A stretch of DNA of 64,000 nucleotides from the NCBI GenBank assembly GCA_016291085.1, contig JAEEVW010000001.1, forward strand, positions 128,094-192,093, read 5' to 3'. The notes under the pieces are model-generated. The model did no database searches, had not been told where the DNA came from, and worked only from the letters and a program-made list of their open reading frames with translations. Position 1 is the stretch's first letter. Every line of letters starts with the position of its first letter. The stretch comes from Prevotella sp. GTDB lineage: Bacteria; Bacteroidota; Bacteroidia; Bacteroidales; Bacteroidaceae. A program made the translations under genes and the position numbers. Shown in pieces: positions 56,791 to 64,000 of the stretch.

Positions 56791-58314
56791 TTATTTGTAG
56801 CACTCGAAAATCTTGTCGACCATCTGTAAGGGGAGTTTCTTGGAGAAGAGACTTACCAGCCAGACGACGGGGAAACCACCTACCATCGCGATGGCACCGC
56901 AGTTGATGGGATTGATGGGGTTGCCTGCGAGCATATTGATGACGGTGAGTCCCACACCCCATACGAAGCATGCCCAAACAGCTGCCTTGGTGACACCACG
57001 CCAGTAGAGACCCAGCATAAACGGAGCCAGGAAAGCACCAGCCAGTGCGCCCCACGAGATGCCCATGAGCTGTGCGATGAACGTCGGGGGATTCAGCGCG
57101 ATGAGCAGGGAGATGGCAATGAAAAACATGATGAGCACGCGCATGATGACCACCTTGCGTTGCTCGATCTTTTCAGAAACGATATCGTCGATGGTTCCTT
57201 CCTCCACCTCGCCAGGCAGCGACTTCTTGTCGCGATAGATGAGGTCTAGCGTCATCGTAGAACTTGATGTGAGTACCAATGAGGCCAGTGTTGACATCGA
57301 TGCTGAGAGCACCAGTAACACCACGAGGGCAATGAGCACATCGGGCAGCGTTATCAGCATGGCGGGAACGATGGAGTCGAAGGCAATCTTACCTGTCGCT
57401 TCATTGATGACGGGCTCGTAGAGACGACCGAAGCCACCGAGGAAATAGCAACCGCCAGCCACGATGAAGGCGAAGATAGTGCTGATGATGGTGCCGCGCT
57501 TGATGGCACTCTCGTCAGTGATAGAATAGAACTTACCCACCATCTGGGGTAGTCCCATGGTTCCTAGCGAGGTGAGAATCACCACACCCAGCAATCCCCA
57601 GGGATCGGGGCCAAACCACGAGGCAAAGCCACCATTTAGCGTTGGATCTGCATCGGATGGAATCTGTGCCAGTTTGTCGACAGCGGCTGCCAGCCCTCCC
57701 TGTGCATTCAGCACAGCCAGAATCACGGCTACGATACCGAAGAGCATAATGATGCCCTGGATGAAGTCGTTCATAGCTGTGGCCTTGTATCCCCCGATAA
57801 TCACATAGATAGCGGTGAGGATAGACATGATGATGACGCAATACTCGTAGGGAATGTCGAAACCCATCTCGAAGAGTCGCGAGATGCCGCTATAGACACC
57901 TGCAGTATAGGGAATGAGGAATATAAAGGCGATGACGGAAGCCACCACGCGCAGCCCCTGATCGTTGAAACGCGTGCCAAAGAAATCGGGCATGGTACGG
58001 CTCTCGATGTGCTGTGTCATCAGTTTGGTTCTGCGACCCAGGAGAATCCAAGCCAACAATGAACCGATGATGGCATTACCGATACCAATCCACGCAGACG
58101 AAAGACCATATCTCCAACCAAACTGTCCGGCATAGCCCACGAAGACCACTGCCGAGAAATAGGACGTACCGAAGGCAAAGGCAGTGAGCCAGGGACCTAC
58201 AGAACGCCCTCCCAACACAAAGCCGTCGACACTGCTGGCCTGTTTACGTGAGTAGATTCCCACGCCCAGCATGACGGCAAAAAATACTATCGTTAGAAGA
58301 ACTTTGATTAACAT
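56791..58314 (-). CDS. Sodium:solute symporter (SSS family)
   Basis: 507 residues, about 13 membrane helices, inner membrane. The SSS fold is shown by GVGIYSRKQASSVDGFVLGGRSVGPW, FGTSYFSAVVFVGYAG and GGYKATAMNDFIQGIIM, with Ser-rich Na+-site helix SASMSTLASLVLTSSST. Substrates of the family include sugars, amino acids, monocarboxylates and aryl acids. The operon context points to an arylacetate or aromatic amino acid. Confidence 0.9.
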   Translation of the reverse strand: MLIKVLLTIVFFAVMLGVGIYSRKQASSVDGFVLGGRSVGPWLTAFAFGTSYFSAVVFVGYAGQFGWRYGLSSAWIGIGNAIIGSLLAWILLGRRTKLMTQHIESRTMPDFFGTRFNDQGLRVVASVIAFIFLIPYTAGVYSGISRLFEMGFDIPYEYCVIIMSILTAIYVIIGGYKATAMNDFIQGIIMLFGIVAVILAVLNAQGGLAAAVDKLAQIPSDADPTLNGGFASWFGPDPWGLLGVVILTSLGTMGLPQMVGKFYSITDESAIKRGTIISTIFAFIVAGGCYFLGGFGRLYEPVINEATGKIAFDSIVPAMLITLPDVLIALVVLLVLSASMSTLASLVLTSSSTMTLDLIYRDKKSLPGEVEEGTIDDIVSEKIEQRKVVIMRVLIMFFIAISLLIALNPPTFIAQLMGISWGALAGAFLAPFMLGLYWRGVTKAAVWACFVWGVGLTVINMLAGNPINPINCGAIAMVGGFPVVWLVSLFSKKLPLQMVDKIFECYK

Positions 58315-58331
58315 TTTTATTTTTCTTTTTT

Positions 58332-58362
58332 GACGTTATATTGTTATTCCGTTATTACGATT
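58332..58362 (-). repeat. CGTTAT-family array
   Basis: GACGTTATA, TTGTTATTC, CGTTATTA, CGATTTA between porin and symporter genes. Confidence 0.6.
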
Positions 58363-58365
58363 TAT

Positions 58366-59466
58366 TTAAAATGCTACCTGCACCTGACCCTGCAGCCAGT
58401 TGTAGTCCTTCTGGTAGTTGCTCCATGTGCGGGTATATTGCAGCTGGATACGGCAGTTTTTATAGAACCAGTACTGCAATCCGGCTGTGACTTGCGTCTG
58501 GTCGTACTTCATCTCGGTGTTGCGGTTGAAATAGTCGACAGAAGCAACGGCATCGAGACCGTCGGTGATGGGAATGGTTGAGGTGACATAGCCACCCATG
58601 CTGCCCACTTCACCGTCCTTACCGCCTAACCACTCGGCGCGAATCTTCAGTGGACGGGCCTCTTTATATTTGCTGGGAGAGTAGGGGGCGCTCTTGATTT
58701 CCATACCTACGCTATAGCGGTCACGACGATAGTCGTCGCCATTTTGTATTGTGGGGTTCCAGAACACAGGCTTCTCATTGACGGCATGTCCGCGACCCTT
58801 TTGTCCGCTGACAACGAAACGGAACTGATCTGAGGGACGATATTCCAGTTTCAGGATGATGTCCTTGTCATCATTGCCGTCCTTGCGATTGATGCCCTGT
58901 CCGTTCATGATACCCAATTCGTAGTGCAGCTGGCCTTTGAACAGGTCGCCATAGAATTCCAGTCCGAGGTCACGACCGTAGTGCAGGCCATAAAGGGGGT
59001 CGTAGCAACCAGCATAGCAGGTAACGGCCTGCGAGCAGACGTCGATGAGTTCGAGCTGTACGGGCGACAACGGATTTTCCATCGAGAACGAGTTTTTGAA
59101 CTGACCCAGGCGGACGGTGAGTTCATTGCCCTTGGTGATACGATAGTCGGTGTAGAACTCCTGTACCACACTGTTGAAGTCGTGCATGAAGAGGAAGAAC
59201 CAGCGGTCGGTGATGCGAGCCTTTGCCCACAACAGGGTGCGCTTCAGGTTGTAACTGCTCTTAGGTGCTCCGCCGCGCATGGCGTCTTCTTGGTCAGTGT
59301 AGGAGTATCCGGCCTGAGCATAACCGTTGAGGGTGATGCGGCTCTTCAGCTCCTGAAACCAGTCAATCTCTTTAGTGGATTTCTTCTCTTGCGCCATCAC
59401 ACTCGTGCCGACGAATGCCAGCAGCAAGGCGAGGGAAGACTGTCTGAAAAGATTTTTGAAAGTCAT
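58366..59466 (-). CDS. Outer-membrane porin (OprO/OprP-like)
   Basis: 366 residues with signal peptide ending near VMAQ. The alternating strands (ITLNGYAQAGYSY, LRLGQF-type VRLGQFKNSFSMENPLS, LQYWFYKNCRIQLQYTRTW) and the C-terminal Phe after QVQVAF mark a beta-barrel like phosphate-selective or polyprenyl porins. It is placed between aminotransferase and symporter genes and probably lets the aryl acid or amino acid across the outer membrane, which is inferred. Confidence 0.85.
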   Translation of the reverse strand: MTFKNLFRQSSLALLLAFVGTSVMAQEKKSTKEIDWFQELKSRITLNGYAQAGYSYTDQEDAMRGGAPKSSYNLKRTLLWAKARITDRWFFLFMHDFNSVVQEFYTDYRITKGNELTVRLGQFKNSFSMENPLSPVQLELIDVCSQAVTCYAGCYDPLYGLHYGRDLGLEFYGDLFKGQLHYELGIMNGQGINRKDGNDDKDIILKLEYRPSDQFRFVVSGQKGRGHAVNEKPVFWNPTIQNGDDYRRDRYSVGMEIKSAPYSPSKYKEARPLKIRAEWLGGKDGEVGSMGGYVTSTIPITDGLDAVASVDYFNRNTEMKYDQTQVTAGLQYWFYKNCRIQLQYTRTWSNYQKDYNWLQGQVQVAF

Positions 59467-59490
59467 TTTTTTGTTTTTTGAAATGAAACA

Positions 59491-60807
59491 TTATTTGATA
59501 GGATTATTCTCTGCAAATATCTGCATGCGCTCCTCCAACTGGTCGTACTGGTGGTCTTCAATAAAAGATGTACACACGCGCAAACCTTCCTGATGGGAGC
59601 CCGTAGTGATGAGACAAATGGCCGAAACACCATAGTACATCAGTTCCTGAGCCAGCTGTCCAGAGGTCATACCTTTGTATCCGATGGTAAAGTAAAAGCC
59701 GTCGGCAACGGGCTGGTCGAGGTCTTTGTCGTAGACAATGTGGAAGTTGTGACGCAGGAATATCTCCTTCAGCTTGTGGGCACGGTCACCATACACCTTC
59801 ACCTCAGAACGGAAATTGTACGTTCCGTCGCAGGCAGCCTTCAACATGGCAGCCATCGCATACTGGGCCGAATGGCTGGTGCCTGACGACAGGGCATAGA
59901 GCATGCGTGTGGAGAATACCAGTCCGAAGGGCAGACCTTCGTAGCGGTCCGAGAGGTCGTCGTAGTGACGATGGAAAAGCTTATCACTAATACATACCAC
60001 ACCGATGCGCTCACCGGCATAGCTGAAAGCCTTTGAACCCGAGATGAGCAGCATGTAGTTGTCCGTATAGCGGGCTACGGTGGGCTGGAAAGGTGCCTCG
60101 AAGGGCTTGCTCAGATCCTGTCGGAAGTCCATAGCGAAATAGGCCAAGTCTTCCATCACGATGGCATCGTATTTTGTGGCCAGTTCACCAATGGTCTTCA
60201 ACTCATCTTCGGTCATACAGATCCACGCGGGGTTGTTGGGATTTGAATAGACGATGGCGCAGATGTTGCCCACCTTCAGGTAACCCTCTAACTTGGCACG
60301 CAGTTTATCGCCGCGATAGTCGTACACATCGAAGGTCTCATACTTTACCCCCTGTACCTGCAACTGCATCTTCTGCACAGGGAATCCTGGATCGATGAAC
60401 AATACGGTGTCTTTTGCCTTGTTGGCCTGCGAACAGGTCAGGAACGAGGCGAATGTGCCCTGCATAGAGCCGCAAACAGGCACGCAACCTTCAGGAGCGA
60501 TATCGACATTGATAAATGCCTTGACAAAGCGCGAGGCCTGTTTTTTCAATTCCGGATAGCCCTGAATATCGGGATAGGAATGTGCAATGCCGTCCTGAAG
60601 CGACTTAATCTGGGCATCGACACCCACCTGTGCAGCAGGCAGCCCGGGAATACCCATCTCCATCTTGATGAACTCTACACCACTCTCTTTCTCGGCCATT
60701 GCAGCCACCTGCTTCACCTCACGGATGGTGGCTTTGGCAAAGTCCTGAATGCCCAACTTGGCAATCAGTCCGTCAACGATTTCTTTTCTTATTGGAGTTT
60801 CTTTCAT
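59491..60807 (-). CDS. PLP-dependent aminotransferase (class I/II)
   Basis: 438 residues. NPNNPAWICMTEDEL and the PLP lysine in LISGSKAFSYAGERIGVVCI are class I/II hallmarks; the N-terminus is MGIPGLPAAQVGVDAQI. In the operon it would link aromatic 2-oxo acids made or used by IorAB with Phe, Tyr or Trp. It starts after the iorB gene with a 45-bp gap filled by an 8-bp repeat array. Confidence 0.88.
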   Translation of the reverse strand: MKETPIRKEIVDGLIAKLGIQDFAKATIREVKQVAAMAEKESGVEFIKMEMGIPGLPAAQVGVDAQIKSLQDGIAHSYPDIQGYPELKKQASRFVKAFINVDIAPEGCVPVCGSMQGTFASFLTCSQANKAKDTVLFIDPGFPVQKMQLQVQGVKYETFDVYDYRGDKLRAKLEGYLKVGNICAIVYSNPNNPAWICMTEDELKTIGELATKYDAIVMEDLAYFAMDFRQDLSKPFEAPFQPTVARYTDNYMLLISGSKAFSYAGERIGVVCISDKLFHRHYDDLSDRYEGLPFGLVFSTRMLYALSSGTSHSAQYAMAAMLKAACDGTYNFRSEVKVYGDRAHKLKEIFLRHNFHIVYDKDLDQPVADGFYFTIGYKGMTSGQLAQELMYYGVSAICLITTGSHQEGLRVCTSFIEDHQYDQLEERMQIFAENNPIK

Positions 60808-60815
60808 TTTTTTTT

Positions 60816-60849
60816 CGTTATGACGTTATAACGTTATTACGTTAATACG
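60816..60849 (-). repeat. Four perfect-period 8-bp repeats (CGTTATNA)
   Basis: CGTTATGA, CGTTATAA, CGTTATTA, CGTTAATA follow with exact 8-bp period between iorB and the aminotransferase gene. Confidence 0.8.
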
Positions 60850-60852
60850 AAA

Positions 60853-61425
60853 TTATTTCTGCGCCTCACGGCCCAGTGCCAACGCTTTGATGTTGGCTTC
60901 TACGATGGCCTCGCCCTTGCGTCCGAAAACACGGTGGATGGCATCTTCCAGCTTCTTGTACTCAATGCCGAGTGCCTTCTGGGCAGCACCCAACAGAATG
61001 ACGTTAGCCGAACGGGGCACGCCATTGTCCTTAGCCATTTGTTCTATGTCGATGGTAATAACATTGGGTAACTTTGCCAGATCGCCCTTGATGACCTCCA
61101 TATCGGGGTAGTTGGGGATGTTGACGAAGGGTGTCGACGACGTGATAATCCAACCCTCCTTCGACAGGAAGGGCAGATAGCGTAGGGCCTCCATGGGTTC
61201 CATAGAGATGATGACATCGGCGCAACCTTTGGCAATCAGGTCACTGTGGATAGGCTCCGACGAGATGCGCAGGTTCGACTGCACATCACCACCGCGCTGA
61301 CTCATACCATGTACCTCGGCCTGCTTGATATATAGGTTCTCGTTCATGGCGGCTTCGCCAATGATGGTGGCGATAGAGAGGATGCCTTGTCCTCCTACGC
61401 CGCACAATATAATATCTGTTTTCAT
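60853..61425 (-). CDS. iorB: Indolepyruvate oxidoreductase subunit beta
   Basis: 190 residues. GVGGQGILSIATIIGEAAM at the N-terminus and AEVHGMSQRGGDVQSNLRIS are hallmarks of the gamma-type domain of 2-oxoacid:ferredoxin oxidoreductases. With IorA it converts aryl-pyruvates to arylacetyl-CoA, or the reverse in reductive carboxylation. It lies 27 bp after iorA, with a TTTTTACC array as the whole junction. Confidence 0.93.
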   Translation of the reverse strand: MKTDIILCGVGGQGILSIATIIGEAAMNENLYIKQAEVHGMSQRGGDVQSNLRISSEPIHSDLIAKGCADVIISMEPMEALRYLPFLSKEGWIITSSTPFVNIPNYPDMEVIKGDLAKLPNVITIDIEQMAKDNGVPRSANVILLGAAQKALGIEYKKLEDAIHRVFGRKGEAIVEANIKALALGREAQK

Positions 61426-61427
61426 GA

Positions 61428-61452
61428 ATTACCTTTTTACTTTTTTACCTTT
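61428..61452 (-). repeat. TTTTTACC array filling the iorA-iorB junction
   Basis: TACCTTTTTAC, TTTTTTACC, TTTTTACTTTTT fill the 27-bp gap. Same family as 38284-38325. Confidence 0.75.
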
Positions 61453-63060
61453 TTACTTTTTCTCTGCCGCTTTCTTCTGCTTCAAGTGGCGCTGCAAGGT
61501 TTGCATGCACTCACGGCGTGGAATAATCACGCTGGTACCCTTGTAGTTAATCTCGTCGCGAATCATCTGTGTAATCTCGGGCATGTTCTTGGGCAGGGGA
61601 ACAACCACTTTCAGATGTTCGTCGCTCAGTCCCAGACCACGACAGATAGCTTCGAACTTATTCGTTCCTGCAGAATCCTGTCCACCGGTCATACCCGTTG
61701 TCAGGTTGTCGCTGATAATGACGGTGATGTTCGCATTCTCGTTGATGGCATCGAGCAGACCCGTCATGCCGCTATGGGTAAACGTTGAGTCACCGATGAT
61801 GGCTACGGCAGGCCACTGTCCGGCATCGGAAGCACCCTTGGCCATCGTGATGGATGCACCCATGTCGACGCACGAGTGAATGGCGCGGAACGGAGGCAGG
61901 AAGCCCAGCGTGTAGCAACCGATATCGCCGAAGACGCGAGGATTATCGTACTCTTTCAGTACCTCGTTCAGGGCAGCATACACGTCGCGGTGACCACAAC
62001 CCTGACACAATGCAGGAGGACGGGGAGCCACGTCGGCACATGGATCAAAACATTCGCCAATTTCCATGCCCAAAGCCTTCTTCACGATATCCGGATTCAG
62101 CTCACCCGTACGGGGCAATGTGCCGTCGAGCTTACCCTTGATGTTCTGACTCTCGTTGACACCACGAATGATGTCCTCGATGAAAGGCTGACCTTCCTCA
62201 ACTACGAGTACCTTGTCGCACTCGTCCAGCATACGGCGCACTAGTTTCTTGGGCAACGGATACTGCGAAATCTTCAGGATGGGGTAGGGGCTTCCCTGTG
62301 GGAAACACTCGTTGACATAGTTAAAGCCAATACCACTGGCAATGATACCCAGCGACTTGTCTTGACCCTCGCAAAAAATGTTGAAAGTCGATTTGGCGGC
62401 ATCGTCCTCGAGCTGAGCCTGTTGAGCTGTTACCACGTCATTACGCTTGCGGGCATTGGCGGGAAGCAGTACCCAATTGGCTGCTACGGCATTGTAATTC
62501 AACTCGTTCTGCTGACGGGCCTCGTCCTTCACCACAACCACAGCGCGGCTATGAGCCATACGGGTGGTAACGCGCATTAGCACGGGAAGCTTCTGCTGCT
62601 CGGAATATTCGAAAGCGGCTTCCACCATGTCGTAGGCTTCCTGCTGGTTCGACGGCTCGAGCGTAGGAATCATCGCAAACTTACCATAGAAACGTGAGTC
62701 CTGCTCGTCCTGTGATGAGTGCATCGACGGATCGTCGGCTACTAACACGATGACGCCACCGTTGACGCCGGTCATACCGCTGTTCACAAACGGGTCGGCG
62801 CAGACGTTCAGTCCTACGTGTTTCATACACACCAAAGCGCGTTTGCCCATAAACGACATACCCAGAGCAGCTTCCATAGCCGTTTTCTCGTTGGTACTCC
62901 AGCGGCTGTGAATGCCGCGTTCCTTCGCGAGGGCATTGCCTTGGATGAACTCAGTAATCTCGGTCGACGGCGTGCCAGGATAGGCATACACACCAGAAAG
63001 ACCGGCATGGATGGCTCCTAATGCAATCGCTTCGTCTCCTAATAACAGTTTTTTTGCCAT
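61453..63060 (-). CDS. iorA: Indolepyruvate oxidoreductase subunit alpha without the ferredoxin domain
   Basis: 535 residues. The N-terminal domain (LGDEAIALGAIHAGLSGVYAYPGTP) and the thiamine-diphosphate domain (CQGCGHRDVYAAL; IIGDSTFTHSGMTGLLDA...N) are complete. Canonical IorA continues after the VIIxRR-x-C segment with a 2[4Fe-4S] ferredoxin-like domain; here the protein ends with PRRECMQTLQRHLKQKKAAEKK and has no CxxCxxC motif. A separate ferredoxin must then carry the electrons. The first gene of the eight-gene operon, promoter at 63100. Confidence 0.92.
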   Translation of the reverse strand: MAKKLLLGDEAIALGAIHAGLSGVYAYPGTPSTEITEFIQGNALAKERGIHSRWSTNEKTAMEAALGMSFMGKRALVCMKHVGLNVCADPFVNSGMTGVNGGVIVLVADDPSMHSSQDEQDSRFYGKFAMIPTLEPSNQQEAYDMVEAAFEYSEQQKLPVLMRVTTRMAHSRAVVVVKDEARQQNELNYNAVAANWVLLPANARKRNDVVTAQQAQLEDDAAKSTFNIFCEGQDKSLGIIASGIGFNYVNECFPQGSPYPILKISQYPLPKKLVRRMLDECDKVLVVEEGQPFIEDIIRGVNESQNIKGKLDGTLPRTGELNPDIVKKALGMEIGECFDPCADVAPRPPALCQGCGHRDVYAALNEVLKEYDNPRVFGDIGCYTLGFLPPFRAIHSCVDMGASITMAKGASDAGQWPAVAIIGDSTFTHSGMTGLLDAINENANITVIISDNLTTGMTGGQDSAGTNKFEAICRGLGLSDEHLKVVVPLPKNMPEITQMIRDEINYKGTSVIIPRRECMQTLQRHLKQKKAAEKK

Positions 63061-63099
63061 ATTTGTGTCATTTTGTTACGTTTTTGTTCGTTTAGGTTG

Positions 63100-63131
63100 C
63101 AAAAGTACACTTTTTTATCCAATTAAGCAAA
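63100..63131 (-). promoter_or_regulatory. Promoter of the arylacetate operon
   Basis: Minus strand TTTG at 63131-63128 and TACTTTTG at 63107-63100, 20 bp apart, 40 bp before the iorA ATG. Confidence 0.75.
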
Positions 63132-63189
63132 TGTATTAGGAGAAAAAGCAAAAAAAAGCCAAATCTCTTGATTTTTTGCTCACTTTTCG

Positions 63190-63280
63190 TACCTTTGAGC
63201 AAGCTCGAAGGCACTTTCGCTCGAAAATACAAAAAAAAAGTTTATTCCTTTTGTTTTTTGCTCACTTATTCGTACCTTTG
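63190..63280 (+). promoter_or_regulatory. Tandem promoters with shared module before the HisC-like gene
   Basis: TACCTTTG boxes at 63190-63197 and 63273-63280, each behind TTTTTTGCTCACTT. The second has TTTG at 63250-63253, 19 bp upstream. CGCTCGAAAAT lies between (63219-63229). The module matches the susC promoter at 32362-32431. Confidence 0.7.
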
Positions 63281-63310
63281 CAGGCTGTAAAGTAACAAAA
63301 TAAGAAGAAA

Positions 63311-64000
63311 ATGAATTATCTTGATAGAAACGAATTTAATTTCGAGCCAAGCCAGAAAGTGCTTGACGCTGTGAAAAACTTCGATCCAAAGGATCTCTGT
63401 TTCTACACCCGTATCTACGATCAGGGTAAAAAGAGTGTGATCAGTGTACGTGTCAGCGAGATTTACGGTGTTCCCGAGGAGCAAGTGCTGCTGACCTACG
63501 GTGGCGAGGATATGCTGAAGAACTCCATCCATTATTTCCTGAGCAAGGGTGACAACAAAAAGATTCTCATCCCCGAGTTCTCTTGGTGGTACTACAACCG
63601 CGTAGCCAGCGAGTGCGACGGCGTGTTCGAGATGTATCCCCTGCACGAACAGGAGGACACCTTTGCCTACGATGTTGCCGAGGTCATTGAATACACCAAC
63701 CGCGTACATCCCCGCATGCTGTTGCTTGCTTCACCCAACAACCCCACGGGTAATGGTCTGACTCCTGACGAGATTGGCCGCATCATGGAGAATATCCCCT
63801 CTGACACGATGGTGCTCATCGACGAGGCTTATGCCAGCTTTATCTCGATGGACACCGCCTATATCGCTCCGCTGATTGAGAAATACAACAATCTCATCAT
63901 CTCGCGCACCCTGTCGAAGTTCTACGGACTGCCTGGTCTGCGCTGTGGTTTCGGATTCATCGGCAGGGGACACGATCAATTCCTGAGCTATGTCAATAAG
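63311..64000 (+). CDS. HisC-like PLP-dependent aminotransferase, cut by the window end
   Basis: At least 230 residues from ATG 63311 (MNYLDRNEFNFEPSQKVLDA). LTYGGEDMLKNSIHYFL, LLASPNNPTGNGLTPDEI, VLIDEAYASFIS and the PLP lysine in SRTLSKFYGLPGLRCGFGFI are class I/II motifs, closest to histidinol-phosphate or threonine-phosphate type enzymes. Bacteroidales use several HisC-like enzymes, so the substrate stays open. Divergent from the arylacetate operon. Confidence 0.85.
   Translation, partial: MNYLDRNEFNFEPSQKVLDAVKNFDPKDLCFYTRIYDQGKKSVISVRVSEIYGVPEEQVLLTYGGEDMLKNSIHYFLSKGDNKKILIPEFSWWYYNRVASECDGVFEMYPLHEQEDTFAYDVAEVIEYTNRVHPRMLLLASPNNPTGNGLTPDEIGRIMENIPSDTMVLIDEAYASFISMDTAYIAPLIEKYNNLIISRTLSKFYGLPGLRCGFGFIGRGHDQFLSYVNK

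Noticed and set aside
1..64000. Reassignment of TAG to an amino acid
   Set aside because: Several well-formed genes end with TAG at the expected place (GH97, the 21601 protein, the HU-like protein), so TAG acts as a stop; only local readthrough or mutation remains possible.

Overview
The window looks like the chromosome of a Prevotella-like member of the Bacteroidales. Many genes carry the Bacteroidetes promoter pair (TTTG near -33, TAnnTTTG near -7). There is a SusC/SusD pair, BspA-type leucine-rich-repeat and DUF285 surface proteins, tails resembling type IX secretion sorting signals, a C10 protease, dockerin-like tails, and an HU/'smalltalk'/amidase cluster typical of Bacteroidales. No rRNA, tRNA or CRISPR array was seen. 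All family assignments come from reading motifs, not from database searches.

Layout. 1-6.7 kb: a small family of proteins sharing a beta-rich domain. It comprises a stand-alone copy, a copy fused to a degenerate AAA+ domain, and a copy fused to a degenerate plus an intact CbxX-type AAA+ domain. A membrane-anchored SpoIIE-type phosphatase lies convergent to them. 7.2-10.7 kb: a MATE exporter and a GH97 glycosidase. 10.9-25.5 kb: very large secreted proteins, a DUF285 protein, and a C10 protease-DUF285-dockerin gene interrupted by one in-frame TAG. 25.5-29.8 kb: a cryptic module of RepA-like ATPase, DUF6371-like protein, DUF4248-like protein, HU-like protein with a chitobiase-type tail, smalltalk peptide and amidase. 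29.8-31.5 kb: a DUF234-type ATPase gene flanked by a 22-bp direct repeat copied from the end of the amidase gene. 31.5-32.3 kb: HipB with a truncated HipA. 32.4-39.6 kb: SusC, SusD and two histidine-type phosphatases, one lacking the catalytic RHG motif. 39.6-46.7 kb: mostly housekeeping genes (hemolysin III, MIP18-like, LpxH, QueH, a CoA-transferase, a lipoprotein, CysS), with queH between 45-bp inverted repeats. 46.9-50.4 kb: a candidate structured RNA and a restriction/defence cluster (EcoRI-type methylase, DUF262-HNH nuclease, Mrr-like nuclease with an internal TAG). 51-53.5 kb: tandem repeats and an ECF sigma operon. 53.6-63.1 kb: an eight-gene operon on the minus strand (iorA, iorB, aminotransferase, porin, Na+ symporter, two phenylacetate-CoA ligases, ACT protein) that fits arylacetate and aromatic amino-acid interconversion. 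63.3 kb to the end: a HisC-like aminotransferase.

The strongest unexplained signal runs across the whole window. Short imperfect tandem arrays (units of about 7-11 bp) fill many gene junctions, often touching a stop or start codon. The same unit families recur at unlinked loci. Related arrays and palindromic elements also sit in frame inside coding regions: the SpoIIE phosphatase, GH97 (twice), a surface protein's sorting tail, a histidine phosphatase, and cysS. In one phosphatase an array encodes the hydrophobic core of the signal peptide. This resembles protein-inserted palindromic elements known from Rickettsia, but I know of no description of this family.
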